Assembly (NCBI GenBank): GCA_902606115.1
Contig: CACLFM010000001.1
Coordinates: 1-64,000 of the forward strand
Source of the DNA: an uncultured Pelagibacteraceae bacterium
GTDB lineage: Bacteria > Pseudomonadota > Alphaproteobacteria > Pelagibacterales > Pelagibacteraceae
Reading direction: 5' to 3'
Length of the DNA stretch: 64,000 nucleotides
Position 1 is the first letter of the stretch. Each line of letters begins with the position of its first letter. Position numbers and translations under genes: made by a program. Under the pieces are notes generated by a model. The model had not been told where the DNA came from and made no database searches. It worked only from the letters and a program-made list of their open reading frames with translations. This document shows positions 9,048-20,339 of the stretch, piece after piece.

Positions 9048-12000
9048 AAAAATATTAGTTATAGGTGCTGGTCCTATAATCATTGGTCAAGCATGTGAGT
9101 TTGACTATTCTGGAACGCAAGCTTGTAAGGCTCTAAAGGACGAGGGATATAAAGTAATATTAATCAATTCTAATCCAGCTACAATAATGACCGATCCTGA
9201 AGTTGCAGACAAAACATACATTGAACCAATATCATTGGAAGTTCTTGAAGAAGTTATAAAAAAAGATAGGCCTGATGCAATCTTGCCAACTATGGGTGGG
9301 CAAACTGCTTTAAATCTAGCAATTGATGCTGAAAAAAATGGTTTATTAAAAAAATATAAAATTGAACTTATAGGAGCCAACTCAAAAGCTATTGCCAACG
9401 CTGAGGATAGGAAGAAATTTAGAAAAAACATGTCTGATATTGGTTTGGATTTACCAAAATCTGAAATCTTGAATAATTTTTCTAGTTCTAAAAAATGTCT
9501 TAAAAAAATTGGTTTACCAGCAATAATTAGGCCTTCTTTTACCTTGGGTGGGTTAGGTGGTGGAATTGCACGAACAAAAAAAGATTTTTTTAAAATTGTT
9601 AAAGAGGGAATGAGAGAGTCTCCTCAAAATCAGGTTTTAATCGAAGAATGTCTTGACGGGTGGAAAGAGTTCGAAATGGAAGTTGTACGGGACAAAAACG
9701 ACAACTGTATAATAATTTGTTCTATTGAAAATGTTGATCCGATGGGAACTCATACTGGTGACTCTGTAACAATTGCCCCAGCTTTAACATTAACAGATAA
9801 AGAATATCAAGTAATGAGAAATGCATCTATTGCATGTTTAAGAAAAATTGGAGTTGAAACTGGTGGTTCCAACGTTCAATTTGCAATAAATCCAAAAAAT
9901 GGAAGGATGGTTATAATTGAAATGAATCCAAGGGTTTCAAGATCTTCCGCATTAGCATCTAAAGCAACTGGGTTTCCAATTGCAAAAATAGCTGCAAAAT
10001 TAGCTGTGGGATATACTTTGGACGAGCTTCAAAATGAAATAACAAAAGTAACTCCCGCATCTTTTGAACCGACTATAGATTATGTTGTTACAAAGGTTCC
10101 AAGATTTACTTTTGAAAAATTTTCAGACACAGATGCAGTTTTAGGGACTTCAATGAGATCCGTAGGTGAGGCAATGGCAATTGGAAGAAATTTTAAAGAA
10201 TCTTTTCAAAAGGCCCTTATTTCACTTGAAATAGGTTTGTCTGGTTTAGATAATATATTTAATTATAACAAAAAAGAAATTTTAAAAAAATTAAAAATTA
10301 ATATTCCTAATAAATTAGTTCTAATTGCTGAAGCTTTTAGAAAGAAAATTTCTTTAAATAAGATTCACAGTTTATCAAAGGTTGATCCTTGGTTTTTAAA
10401 TCAAATTAAAGAATTAGTTGATGAAGAACAAGAATTAATTTTAAGAGGATTGCCTAAAAATTTTGAGGGATTTAATAGGATAAAGTCTATAGGTTTTTCT
10501 GATAAAAAAATATCTCAATTAATTAATATAAATGAAAGTGTTGTAAAATTAAAAAGAAAAGCTTTAAAAGTTTTACCAGTATTTAAAAAAGTTGATACCT
10601 GTGCAGCAGAATTTAAATCTTTTACGCCTTATATGTATTCAACTTATCAAAGAAATTTTTCATTTAAAGCTGAGTGTGAAGCTGAGCCAAGTAGTAAAAA
10701 TAAAATTATAATTCTTGGAGGTGGTCCAAATAGAATTGGTCAGGGGATAGAGTTTGATTATTGTTGTTGTCAAGCCAGTTACTCTTTAAAAAAAGCAGGA
10801 TTTGAAACAATAATGGTTAATTGTAATCCTGAAACTGTTTCTACAGATTATGACACAAGCGATAGGTTGTATTTTGAACCCTTAATTGAGGAATATGTTG
10901 AAAATATAATTTTAAAAGAAAAATCAAAAGGGAAACTAATAGGAATTATTGCACAATTTGGAGGTCAAACTCCTATTAAACTCGCAAAATTTTTGCACGA
11001 CAATAAATTACCAATATTAGGAACACAATATAAGTCAATTGATCTAGCTGAAGACAGAGATAGATTTAGAGAATTATTAATTAAATTAAGACTAAAACAA
11101 GCTGAAAGTGGTATTGCTTATAAATTTGATCAAGCAATTAAAGTTGCAGAGAAAATTGGTTTGCCTGTTTTAGTTAGACCATCATATGTTTTAGGAGGAC
11201 GAGCAATGGAAATTGTTTACGATAAAAGTCAATTAAAACAATTTATTAATGAAGCCTTTAAAGCTTCAGAAAAAAATCCAATTTTGATAGACAAGTTTAT
11301 TGATAACGCAATGGAGGTTGATGTAGATGCCATTTCAGATGGTAAAGATGTTTATGTAGCTGGAATAATGCAGCATATTGAAGAGGCTGGTATACACTCT
11401 GGAGATTCTGCGTGTTGTTTGCCCCCTGTATCTATTAAAGAAAATATTTTACGAGAACTAAAAATACAAACTAAAAAACTTGCGATATCCTTAAAGGTTA
11501 TAGGATTTATAAATATACAGTTTGCTATTAAAAATGATGAAATATTCGTAATCGAAGTTAATCCAAGAGCAAGTAGAACTGTACCTTTTGTCTCTAAAGC
11601 AAATGGTATCCCGCTTGCAAAAATTGCATCAAGAATAATGTCAGGTGAAAAATTAAGTAAATTTAAATTAAGATATAAAACAAATAAAAAATATGCTGTT
11701 AAAGAAGCTGTTTTTCCTTTCAATAAATTTCCAGACAGCGATGTACTACTAGGTCCAGAGATGAAATCTACAGGCGAGGTAATGGGATTTGATAATGACT
11801 TTGGGATGGCTGTTGCTAAAAGTCAAATTGCAGCCTCTAACTCTTTACCAACTAAAGGGATGGCATTTCTTTCTGTAAAGGACTCACATAAACAAGAGGT
11901 GGTTGGAATTGCTCAAAGACTTGTAAAAATGGGGTTTAAATTATCAGCAACGAAAGGGACTGCAAAAATTCTTAATGAAAATAATATGAAATGTATAATG

Positions 12001-12249
12001 ATTAACAAAGTTAGTAGTGGCAGACCACACATAGTTGATGTTCTGAACTCAAAAAAAATATCATTGGTTATTAATACAGGTGGAGGTGTTAGTGAGAATA
12101 GAATTACCGATGCTAGAGCTTTAAGACGTGGAGCTTTAATTAATAAGGTGCCTTATTGTACTAATATGTCAACTGCGTATTCTTTTTTGGAAGCTATAAA
12201 ATCTCTAAAGACAAAAAAGATTACTGTTAATTCTTTACAAGAGAGCTAA
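9025..12249 (+). CDS. carB: Carbamoyl-phosphate synthase large subunit CarB
   Basis: At 1074 residues it has the usual length for CarB. It makes carbamoyl phosphate from bicarbonate, ammonia and two ATP. Two homologous ATP-grasp halves are evident. The first begins with [18 protein letters not shown] near residue 13 and carries [12 protein letters not shown]. The second begins with [17 protein letters not shown] near residue 560 and carries [12 protein letters not shown]. The C-terminal MGS-like allosteric domain begins around residue 945 (GMAFLSVKD) and includes the [19 protein letters not shown] segment. The ATG lies inside the end of carA. The gene ends one base from the oppositely oriented oxygenase gene, so there is no room for a separate terminator. 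Confidence 0.98.
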   Translation: MPKRKDIKKILVIGAGPIIIGQACEFDYSGTQACKALKDEGYKVILINSNPATIMTDPEVADKTYIEPISLEVLEEVIKKDRPDAILPTMGGQTALNLAIDAEKNGLLKKYKIELIGANSKAIANAEDRKKFRKNMSDIGLDLPKSEILNNFSSSKKCLKKIGLPAIIRPSFTLGGLGGGIARTKKDFFKIVKEGMRESPQNQVLIEECLDGWKEFEMEVVRDKNDNCIIICSIENVDPMGTHTGDSVTIAPALTLTDKEYQVMRNASIACLRKIGVETGGSNVQFAINPKNGRMVIIEMNPRVSRSSALASKATGFPIAKIAAKLAVGYTLDELQNEITKVTPASFEPTIDYVVTKVPRFTFEKFSDTDAVLGTSMRSVGEAMAIGRNFKESFQKALISLEIGLSGLDNIFNYNKKEILKKLKINIPNKLVLIAEAFRKKISLNKIHSLSKVDPWFLNQIKELVDEEQELILRGLPKNFEGFNRIKSIGFSDKKISQLININESVVKLKRKALKVLPVFKKVDTCAAEFKSFTPYMYSTYQRNFSFKAECEAEPSSKNKIIILGGGPNRIGQGIEFDYCCCQASYSLKKAGFETIMVNCNPETVSTDYDTSDRLYFEPLIEEYVENIILKEKSKGKLIGIIAQFGGQTPIKLAKFLHDNKLPILGTQYKSIDLAEDRDRFRELLIKLRLKQAESGIAYKFDQAIKVAEKIGLPVLVRPSYVLGGRAMEIVYDKSQLKQFINEAFKASEKNPILIDKFIDNAMEVDVDAISDGKDVYVAGIMQHIEEAGIHSGDSACCLPPVSIKENILRELKIQTKKLAISLKVIGFINIQFAIKNDEIFVIEVNPRASRTVPFVSKANGIPLAKIASRIMSGEKLSKFKLRYKTNKKYAVKEAVFPFNKFPDSDVLLGPEMKSTGEVMGFDNDFGMAVAKSQIAASNSLPTKGMAFLSVKDSHKQEVVGIAQRLVKMGFKLSATKGTAKILNENNMKCIMINKVSSGRPHIVDVLNSKKISLVINTGGGVSENRITDARALRRGALINKVPYCTNMSTAYSFLEAIKSLKTKKITVNSLQES

Positions 12250-12250
12250 T

Positions 12251-12913
12251 TTAAATTACTTTCCAGTCGGTCTTAAATGTTACATAGTTCACTTGTAAAC
12301 ATCTTCTTTCTTTTACAATTTCCTTCTTTTCCATACCGTGCCATGTACCTGGTCCACTTGAAAAAAAGTACCCATAATTATCTCTATATGGAACAGTTTT
12401 TGTTAAATTAAGGTTTTTATCATAAAAATCTGTTCCAAGATCTTCGGTTTCATTTTCTTTGTTAACAAATAATAGGCAAGACATTAATTTTTCTTTAATA
12501 TCGCAATGTGGTTTTAACCAGAAACCTTTTCTATCACAAATTATCTCTACTCTTACATAAGAGTTTGATAGATCTTTATTAATTAATTTTGATATCTTAT
12601 TATGTGTTTCCTTGCTTTGAAGTTCCTCAATCAAACTTTTCAGTGCTGGAAAATTTTTTTCATTCTCTTTAGTTATAAAGCATCTAAACTTTAAAGCTTT
12701 GCCTCCATCTGATATACCTTCTCTAAATTCACCTTGACCTCCATCAATTGCTCTTGTGCCATCATAATCTAAGTTGTGCTCTATCGGGTTTGCAATTTCA
12801 GCAGTTATAATTTCATTGATTTGATCATTTGTGAGAGGTTTGTTTAATTCCCAATGATTAAAGGGGTCATTAAATTTAGTTGAATTATTATTTAACGAAT
12901 TTAAAAAAGCCAT
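12251..12913 (-). CDS. Probable 2-oxoglutarate/Fe(II)-dependent oxygenase-like protein
   Basis: A 220-residue protein with the facial triad expected of a double-stranded beta-helix 2OG-Fe(II) oxygenase: His136-x-Asp138 in KPHCDIK and a distal His192 in GTWHGM, followed by Arg203/Arg204 in ERRCLQVNYV as the probable 2-oxoglutarate-binding basic residue. KLMSCLLFVNKE between them fits a core strand. The substrate is unknown; protein or small-molecule hydroxylation is possible. It lies 2 bases downstream of an ELM1-like gene on the same strand, so the two may be co-expressed. Its 3' end is one base from that of carB. The family call rests on the motif spacing, with no close relative recognised. 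Confidence 0.65.
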   Translation of the reverse strand: MAFLNSLNNNSTKFNDPFNHWELNKPLTNDQINEIITAEIANPIEHNLDYDGTRAIDGGQGEFREGISDGGKALKFRCFITKENEKNFPALKSLIEELQSKETHNKISKLINKDLSNSYVRVEIICDRKGFWLKPHCDIKEKLMSCLLFVNKENETEDLGTDFYDKNLNLTKTVPYRDNYGYFFSSGPGTWHGMEKKEIVKERRCLQVNYVTFKTDWKVI

Positions 12914-12915
12914 AT

Positions 12916-13851
12916 TTAAAGTCTATTTTTTATCTCATAAGCTATTCTTTTAGTTTCATCAAGTTTTTCGTAATTCCAGGTCTCTAATTTTCCATCAAAT
13001 TCCCTAATGATGTTCATTTTTTCAAATAATTTTCTAAAGTTTTGAAATCTAGTATCTTTTTTTGAAGGCGGAATCATTGCCACATATAAAGGTTTACCAG
13101 TTAAAGCAGCTTCTGAAATCATTGAACTAGAGTCACAAGTAACAATTATATAATCTGCAACACCTAAGGATGATAAGTACGCATTTTTGTCAACCCTATC
13201 AATAATCAGATGTTCCTTACTAAAAAATTTTTTTGCAAGTTCAATTGTTTTAATTGGTGTTCGGTTAGAAGGTATTACTATTAATTGATAATCTTTATTT
13301 AAAATTTGTTTACTTATTTTTGAAAAAATATTGAGTATGTTCTGATTTGAATATGTATAATGTTTAGTAGGGCCACCCAAAATAAGAGTTATGATTTTTT
13401 TTTCTTTTGCTACTCGATCTGATAGATAATTTTTTTTTTCTTCAACTTCAGTTATAGTTAAATAATGAATTGCACCTTTTGAACTTATAATGTTCTCTCC
13501 TTTTAAGTCGTCATGCTCAGGAGAAATAATATAATCAAAGTTTTGGAAATTGACTTTTGGATCCTGAATATGAATATTCTTTATTTTTTTGTTATTAATT
13601 TTTTTAAGAAATATAGACGGAATAACGCTTTTTCTTCCACAAGAAATGATTATGTCGAAGTCTCTTTGAATTTTATTTTTAAAAACAAACTTTTTAACAG
13701 GTGTAATTTTCGGGGGAATAAATTTCCAAAAATTATTCAATTCAACTTTTTCGTGAAAATATTCTAAATCGAGGGCTTTAGCTAATCCTTCAACTTGACT
13801 TATCATTCCGTGTAACCCCTCTGTCAATAATAACCCTTTTAATTTGTTCAT
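12916..13851 (-). CDS. ELM1-like (COG3660 / DUF1022) protein
   Basis: A 311-residue protein resembling the ELM1 family, named after a plant mitochondrial fission factor and common in alphaproteobacteria. The N-terminus combines LLLTEGLHGMISQVEGLAKAL with the phrase KFIPPKI. Further on are LILGGPTKHY and SSSMISEAALTGKPLY, a GT-B-like nucleotide-sugar-binding pattern also seen in UDP-glycosyltransferases. Bacterial members have no established reaction. Glycosyltransferase-like activity on an envelope component is an inference from fold. The gene is divergent from trxB across only 21 bases, and is followed by the oxygenase-like gene after 2 bases. Confidence 0.75.
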   Translation of the reverse strand: MNKLKGLLLTEGLHGMISQVEGLAKALDLEYFHEKVELNNFWKFIPPKITPVKKFVFKNKIQRDFDIIISCGRKSVIPSIFLKKINNKKIKNIHIQDPKVNFQNFDYIISPEHDDLKGENIISSKGAIHYLTITEVEEKKNYLSDRVAKEKKIITLILGGPTKHYTYSNQNILNIFSKISKQILNKDYQLIVIPSNRTPIKTIELAKKFFSKEHLIIDRVDKNAYLSSLGVADYIIVTCDSSSMISEAALTGKPLYVAMIPPSKKDTRFQNFRKLFEKMNIIREFDGKLETWNYEKLDETKRIAYEIKNRL

Positions 13852-13872
13852 AAATTACTATATAGCTTTGAT

Positions 13873-14817
13873 ATGAATCAAAATCCAACTAAACACACAA
13901 AAGTGTTAATAATTGGATCGGGCCCAGCCGGATATACTGCAGCTGTTTATGCGGCAAGAGCTTTACTGAAACCAATAATGGTTACAGGAATGGAACCGGG
14001 TGGACAATTAACTACTACTACCGATGTTGAAAATTATCCCGGATTTGCAGAAGTTATTCAAGGACCTTGGTTAATGGAGCAAATGAGAGATCAAGCAAAA
14101 GCTGTGGGTACAGAAATGATTGAAGATCATATTTCATCTGTGAACCTTAAATCAAAACCATTTGAAGCAATAGGTGACGGAGGACAAAAATATACAGCTG
14201 ACTCAATAATTATCTCAACTGGTGCGCAAGCTAGGTGGTTAAATTTAGAATCTGAAAAAAAATTTAGAGGTTTTGGAGTATCGGCATGTGCAACATGCGA
14301 TGGATTTTTTTTTAAAGATAAAACCGTAGCAGTAGTTGGAGGGGGTAACGCTGCTGTCGAAGAAGCGATGTTTCTCACTAAATTTGCCTCCAATGTTAAG
14401 TTAATACACAGAAGAAATGAATTAAGAGCAGAAAAAATGCTTCAAGAAAAATTAATCAATAACAAAAAAATTGAAATTATCTGGGATAGTGTTGTTGAAG
14501 AAGTTGTAGGTGAAGATAACCCAAAAAATGTAAAGGGTTTAAAAATAAAAAATGTTAAAACAAGTAAAGTTAACGAATTAAAAGTAGATGGATTATTTAT
14601 AGCCATAGGACATGATCCAGCTACAAATTTATTTAAAGATCAGCTAGAAATGGATAATGAAGGTTATTTAAATACAAAACCAGATTCTACAGAAACTAAT
14701 GTACCTGGTGTTTTTGCTGCTGGAGATGTTAAAGATAAAATTTTTAGACAAGCCGTAACAGCTGCAGGAATGGGTTGTATGGCTGCACTAGAAGCAGAAA
14801 AATTTTTGTCACATTAA
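13873..14817 (+). CDS. trxB: Thioredoxin-disulfide reductase TrxB
   Basis: A 314-residue flavoenzyme that reduces thioredoxin with NADPH in the cytoplasm. FAD-binding GSGPAGYTAA (15-24), the redox-active CATC at residues 139-142, the second dinucleotide fold VGGGNAAVEEA (155-165) and HRRNELRAEK, whose arginines favour NADPH, are all present. The C-terminal FAD segment VFAAGDVKDK is complete. The length matches bacterial low-molecular-weight TrxB. The ATG is the only sensible start and sits 21 bases from the divergent ELM1-like gene. An ADP-ribosylglycohydrolase-like gene follows after 3 bases and is probably co-transcribed. Confidence 0.97.
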   Translation: MNQNPTKHTKVLIIGSGPAGYTAAVYAARALLKPIMVTGMEPGGQLTTTTDVENYPGFAEVIQGPWLMEQMRDQAKAVGTEMIEDHISSVNLKSKPFEAIGDGGQKYTADSIIISTGAQARWLNLESEKKFRGFGVSACATCDGFFFKDKTVAVVGGGNAAVEEAMFLTKFASNVKLIHRRNELRAEKMLQEKLINNKKIEIIWDSVVEEVVGEDNPKNVKGLKIKNVKTSKVNELKVDGLFIAIGHDPATNLFKDQLEMDNEGYLNTKPDSTETNVPGVFAAGDVKDKIFRQAVTAAGMGCMAALEAEKFLSH

Positions 14818-14820
14818 TTA

Positions 14821-15768
14821 ATGAAAAATAACCTGCATGTTTTTTTAGGAGCAACAGTTGGTGATGCAGCATCGAGACCATTACATTGGGTTTATAATCA
14901 AAAAAAACTAAACCAATATATCAAGGGAAAGAAGGATTATGCTTTTTTAAAAAAAAACAGAAGTCCTTTTTATAACATTAAAACTGGAAAAGTCTCAGGA
15001 TATAACGAAGCTGGTCAAACCATGTTTAAAACTTTACTAGAGGGTCACGAAAATATAGAGCAAAGGTTTAAAAAAAATATCTTAAAAATATTTGGGCCCG
15101 GAAGTGAATATTGGAAAAATCTAAAATTAAGGTCGAAATACAGAAAAATAAAAGATTGGCGTGGAATAATTCAAGGTCCTTGGATACACCAAAATATTAT
15201 AGAGACAATAGCTAATATTAATAAAAACAAAAAACTTACAGGAGGAATTAAAGTAAATGAGTCAGATGGTTATTGCTCAACACTTCCTTATTTTTTATAT
15301 TTTAATGATTTAAAATCTTTAAAAAAATTTATTTCCATAACTACAGTTTCCAAATTAAGTATTAAGTATAGTTTAGCTAAATTTAATTTATTAGACCTTG
15401 CACTGAAGGGTTCAAAAGATCCAATAAAAGAATTTATTAAAAAATTTAAAAAAAATTCTTATTATAGTGAAATCATTAAAGATATAATTAGTTTAAAAAA
15501 GCTAAGGAAACATCCGCACTCTAAGATGGTTAAAAAATTAGGTATGGCATGTAGTTATCCTGGAACTTTTAATAGTTCCATTCATGCTATAGTAAGTTCA
15601 AATTCTTACAAATCAGCTATATTAAAAACTATAAAAGCAGGTGGATGTAGTTGCTCACGATCTAACTTTATAGGTGCTTATTTTGCTGCGCTAAAAGGAA
15701 TAGATACTATACCCAAAACATGGATAAAAAAAACTTTACCGGCACTAAAAATATTAAAACAAAAATAA
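14821..15768 (+). CDS. ADP-ribosylglycohydrolase-like protein lacking the canonical metal motifs
   Basis: The 315-residue sequence has the ADP-ribosylglycohydrolase layout: an N-terminal LGATVGDAASRPLHW (9-23) and a C-terminal GGxxxxR...GAYFAALKGIDTIPKTW (274-301). In active DraG/ARH enzymes, magnesium is held by a DDT-type motif after the first helices and by a GDxD-type motif near the end. Here the corresponding segments read EAGQTM (63-68) and GGCSCSR (274-280), so the aspartates are replaced by Ala/Gly and Cys. It may be a pseudoenzyme, may bind another metal, or may belong to a divergent subfamily. It follows trxB by 3 bases, and a Cys-rich site next to a thiol reductase is suggestive but proves nothing. 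The family call is moderately secure; the function is unknown. Confidence 0.7.
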   Translation: MKNNLHVFLGATVGDAASRPLHWVYNQKKLNQYIKGKKDYAFLKKNRSPFYNIKTGKVSGYNEAGQTMFKTLLEGHENIEQRFKKNILKIFGPGSEYWKNLKLRSKYRKIKDWRGIIQGPWIHQNIIETIANINKNKKLTGGIKVNESDGYCSTLPYFLYFNDLKSLKKFISITTVSKLSIKYSLAKFNLLDLALKGSKDPIKEFIKKFKKNSYYSEIIKDIISLKKLRKHPHSKMVKKLGMACSYPGTFNSSIHAIVSSNSYKSAILKTIKAGGCSCSRSNFIGAYFAALKGIDTIPKTWIKKTLPALKILKQK

Positions 15769-15771
15769 AAT

Positions 15772-16989
<1,218 letters not shown>

Positions 16990-17008
16990 TTAATACTTTG
17001 TTTAATAT

Positions 17009-19183
17009 ATGCAAAATACTTATCAAGATTTAATTTCAGATATACAGAGCAAAAATACAAAGTTTGCAGGAAAACTAGAAGGTGGAAAAAAATTTAAAAT
17101 TAAATCTGATTTTGTGCCAGCAGGAGATCAGCCTCAGGCTATTAAAAAATTAGTAAAAAGTGCAAAAACAGGAGAATTCAATCAAGTATTATTAGGTGTT
17201 ACTGGATCTGGTAAAACCTTTACAATGGCTAAAGTGATTGAGGAGACAAATAGACCAGCATTAATTTTAGCTCCTAATAAAACTTTAGCAGCACAGCTAT
17301 ACGGCGAAATGAAAAGTTTTTTTCCAGATAATGCCGTAGAATATTTTGTGTCTTACTATGATTATTATACACCTGAAGCTTATGTACCAAGATCTGATAC
17401 ATATATAGAAAAAGAGGCATCTATAAATGAGCAAATTGATAGAATGAGACATTCAGCTACAAGATCTTTATTAGAAAGAGACGATGTTTTAATTGTAGCA
17501 AGTGTATCGTGCATTTATGGTTTGGGATCAGTTGAAGCATACAGCAAGATGACTTTAACACTTCAGAGAAATTATGATTATAACAGAGATCAAATAATTA
17601 AATCATTAGTTGCCTTGCAATACAAAAGAAATGATCAAAATTTTTATAGAGGAACATTTAGAGCTCGAGGTGAGTACCTAGAAATATTTCCTTCTCATTT
17701 AGAAGATAGAGCTTGGAGACTAAGTTTATTTGGAGATAAGTTAGAAAAAATAGAGGAATTTGATCCACTAACTGGAGATCAAGTAAGAGAATTAAACTTA
17801 ATTAAAGTTTATGCTAATAGTCATTATATTACACCCAAGCCTACAATCGAACAGGCGGTTATAAATATTAGAAAAGAATTAGAAATTACTTTAAAAAAAC
17901 ATAAGTCAGAAAATAAATTGTTGGAAGCTCAAAGATTAGAGGAGAGAACTAAGTTTGATTTGGAAATGATAGAAGCAACTGGATCATGTGCAGGAATTGA
18001 AAACTACTCAAGATTTCTATCAGGCAGAAAACCAGGTGAACCTCCTCCAACTTTATTTGAGTACTTTCCTGATAATACGTTAGTATTTGTGGATGAATGC
18101 CATGTTACTGTACCTCAGCTCAATGGTATGTTTAAAGGAGATAGATCTAGAAAAAGTACGCTTGCTGAGTATGGTTTCAGACTTCCGTCGTGTATGGACA
18201 ATAGACCACTAAAATTTGAAGAATGGGATTTGATGAGAACTCAAACAATATTCGTATCTGCAACCCCTGGTCCTTGGGAGTTAGAACAGACTAAAGGGAA
18301 ATTTATAGATCAAGTGATTAGACCAACAGGATTAATTGATCCACCTGTCGAAATAAAACCTGCTAAAAATCAAGTAGATGATTTGATGCATGAATGTAAG
18401 AAAGTTATAGATAAAAATTATAGAGTTTTAGTTACCACTCTTACAAAAAAAATGGCTGAAGACTTAACAGAGTATCTTCACGAAAATGGAATTAAAGTAA
18501 GATACCTTCACTCTGATATTGATACACTGGAAAGAATAGAGATTATGCGTGACCTAAGAATGGGTGTGTTCGATGTGCTTGTAGGTATCAATCTACTAAG
18601 AGAAGGTCTTGATATACCTGAGTGTGCTCTTGTCGGAATTTTAGACGCTGATAAAGAAGGTTTCTTAAGATCAGAAACATCTCTAATTCAAACTATTGGT
18701 CGAGCAGCTAGGAACGTTGATGGAAAAGTAATTCTATACGCTGATAGAGAAACGAAAAGTATTAAAAAGGCAATAAAGGAAACTGACAGAAGGAGGTCTA
18801 TTCAAGTAGATTATAATAAAAAACATAAGATTGATGCTAAATCGGTAAAAAAAGAAATTAGCGATATTTTGGAGAGTGTTTATGAAAAGGATTATGTAAA
18901 AATTAGCGAAGGTTCAAATATTGGTGGAAATTTAAAAAAACACCTCAAAGCTCTTGATAAAAAAATGAAAGAATCAGCATCTAATCTTGAATTTGAAGAA
19001 GCGGCAAAAATCCGAGATGAAATTAGAAAGTTGGAAAGCACGGAACTTGAAATAACTTTAAATCCTAAAATTAGACAATATGATGTAAAAAATAAGCTTT
19101 ACCCAAAAGGTAGATCTACTATGGGAATGCCGGGAACAAAGGTGACAAAAAAAAGAGATAAAAAGTGGAAGCACGAAAAATAA
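17009..19183 (+). CDS. uvrB: Excinuclease ABC subunit UvrB
   Basis: UvrB verifies DNA damage delivered by UvrA and recruits UvrC for dual incision. The 724-residue protein contains Walker [11 protein letters not shown] (residues 64-73), the beta-hairpin region [20 protein letters not shown], the DEAD-like box VDECH, helicase motif VSATPGPWE, motifs LREGLDIPE and QTIGRAARN, and a C-terminal UVR domain ([15 protein letters not shown], about 660-675) that contacts UvrC. It is about 50 residues longer than the E. coli protein, mainly at both termini. Its end overlaps the following SDR gene by 19 bases. uvrC lies only two genes downstream, an unusual closeness for the two subunits. Confidence 0.98.
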   Translation: MQNTYQDLISDIQSKNTKFAGKLEGGKKFKIKSDFVPAGDQPQAIKKLVKSAKTGEFNQVLLGVTGSGKTFTMAKVIEETNRPALILAPNKTLAAQLYGEMKSFFPDNAVEYFVSYYDYYTPEAYVPRSDTYIEKEASINEQIDRMRHSATRSLLERDDVLIVASVSCIYGLGSVEAYSKMTLTLQRNYDYNRDQIIKSLVALQYKRNDQNFYRGTFRARGEYLEIFPSHLEDRAWRLSLFGDKLEKIEEFDPLTGDQVRELNLIKVYANSHYITPKPTIEQAVINIRKELEITLKKHKSENKLLEAQRLEERTKFDLEMIEATGSCAGIENYSRFLSGRKPGEPPPTLFEYFPDNTLVFVDECHVTVPQLNGMFKGDRSRKSTLAEYGFRLPSCMDNRPLKFEEWDLMRTQTIFVSATPGPWELEQTKGKFIDQVIRPTGLIDPPVEIKPAKNQVDDLMHECKKVIDKNYRVLVTTLTKKMAEDLTEYLHENGIKVRYLHSDIDTLERIEIMRDLRMGVFDVLVGINLLREGLDIPECALVGILDADKEGFLRSETSLIQTIGRAARNVDGKVILYADRETKSIKKAIKETDRRRSIQVDYNKKHKIDAKSVKKEISDILESVYEKDYVKISEGSNIGGNLKKHLKALDKKMKESASNLEFEEAAKIRDEIRKLESTELEITLNPKIRQYDVKNKLYPKGRSTMGMPGTKVTKKRDKKWKHEK

Positions 19184-19917
19184 TTATTACTGGTGGAGCA
19201 ACCAGAATTGGAGCTGCAATTGCTAAAAAATTATCTGGCACTAATAGAGAAATATTAATTCATTTTAATAAATCTAAATCAAAAGCTGAAAGGTTAAAAA
19301 AAGAACTGGAAAAAAAAGGAACGAGGATTTATTTAGTAAAAGGGGATTTAAGTAAAGAAAATGATGTAAATAAAATTGTAAAATATGCAAAATCAAAATT
19401 AAAATTTTTTGACTGTTTGATTAACAATGCTTCATTGTTTGAAAACGACAAAATAGAAAATTTTACAACAAGTAGCTGGGATAAACATTTAAAAACAAAT
19501 TTAAAAACACCTGCCTTATTATCAAAAGAATTTTCCAAAAATGTAAGAGGAAAAAACAATAATATAATTAATATAATTGATCAAAGAGTTTTTAAACTTA
19601 CTCCTTATTTTTTTTCGTACACCATAAGTAAAACGGGACTTTATACTCTTACAAAAACTAGTGCTATGAGTTTAGCGCCAAACATAAGGGTCAATGGGAT
19701 AGCGCCCGGACCAACTATAAAAAATCAAAGGCAATCAGAAAAACACTTTAAAAAGCAGTATTTAGCAACTCCATTAAAAAGACAGGTTGAGGTTGAGGAA
19801 ATTTGTAATGCAGTTGACTTTTTTATTAAAAATATGTCTATTACTGGTCAAGTTTTAGCAATTGACAGTGGACAAAATCTAAATTGGCAAACACCTGATA
19901 TAATGGGCAAAGAATGA
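19165..19917 (+). CDS. SDR oxidoreductase, probable pteridine reductase (FolM-like)
   Basis: A 250-residue short-chain dehydrogenase. [13 protein letters not shown] (8-20) is the nucleotide-binding turn with the Arg typical of NADPH-dependent pteridine reductases, NNASLF matches the NNAG site, and YTISKTG holds the catalytic YxxxK pair. The phrase [10 protein letters not shown] closes the cofactor fold. The short length, the early RIG and the position directly before a dihydroneopterin aldolase gene (4-base ATGA overlap) suggest a FolM-like dihydrofolate/dihydromonapterin reductase. The start is GTG, 19 bases inside uvrB, so translation is probably coupled. A generic 3-oxoacyl or sugar reductase cannot be excluded. 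Confidence 0.8.
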   Translation: MEARKIIITGGATRIGAAIAKKLSGTNREILIHFNKSKSKAERLKKELEKKGTRIYLVKGDLSKENDVNKIVKYAKSKLKFFDCLINNASLFENDKIENFTTSSWDKHLKTNLKTPALLSKEFSKNVRGKNNNIINIIDQRVFKLTPYFFSYTISKTGLYTLTKTSAMSLAPNIRVNGIAPGPTIKNQRQSEKHFKKQYLATPLKRQVEVEEICNAVDFFIKNMSITGQVLAIDSGQNLNWQTPDIMGKE

Positions 19918-20339
19918 AGAAAAATAATTTTAAAATAATTAAAATAGACAAAAATAAAAGTTTATTTAATTATGAGAAAAAAATTTTAATTAAAGAATTA
20001 ATTTTAAATTTAAAACTTGGATATTACGAATTCGAAAAAGAAGATGCTCAAAAAGTTAAGTTTAATCTTGAGGTTTTTTATGAGGATAAAAAACCAACAA
20101 ATGATGGTGATATTAAATCAATAGTAAATTATGGAAAAATAGTGAAACTCATCAAAAAACTTACAAAAAATAAACATTATAATTTTCTTGAATCGCTCGC
20201 TGAGGATGTTTTTGATGTTCTGTTTAAAGATAAACGAATTGGAAAAATTATGCTCCAAATTGAAAAGTTAGAAATTTTAAAAGAATGTACGTCAGTTGGT
20301 ATTCAGATTACCAAAAAAAGAAGTTATGATAAGCTCTGA
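19914..20339 (+). CDS. folB: Dihydroneopterin aldolase-like protein (FolB family)
   Basis: A 141-residue member of the tunnelling-fold FolB family. Conserved parts are a strand [20 protein letters not shown] (residues 26-45), [12 protein letters not shown] with the tyrosine of the active-site loop, and [13 protein letters not shown] (family ESLA). The C-terminal strand [11 protein letters not shown] is also typical. The enzyme normally cleaves dihydroneopterin to 6-hydroxymethyl-dihydropterin in folate synthesis; a related epimerase or FolX-type activity is possible. The N-terminal 25 residues are Lys/Asn-rich and divergent. It overlaps the FolM-like gene by 4 bases and uvrC by 14 bases, so pterin and repair genes share one transcript. 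Confidence 0.8.
   Translation: MKKNNFKIIKIDKNKSLFNYEKKILIKELILNLKLGYYEFEKEDAQKVKFNLEVFYEDKKPTNDGDIKSIVNYGKIVKLIKKLTKNKHYNFLESLAEDVFDVLFKDKRIGKIMLQIEKLEILKECTSVGIQITKKRSYDKL

Noticed and set aside
9105-9431. Open frame antisense to the start of carB
   Set aside because: Shadow of the conserved ATP-grasp region.
11352-11723. Open frame of 123 codons antisense to carB
   Set aside because: carB is intact across it and the translated protein has no domain.
20296-20325. Upstream TTG start for uvrC
   Set aside because: The ten added residues are not conserved and lie inside folB; ATG at 20326 has a better ribosome-binding region.
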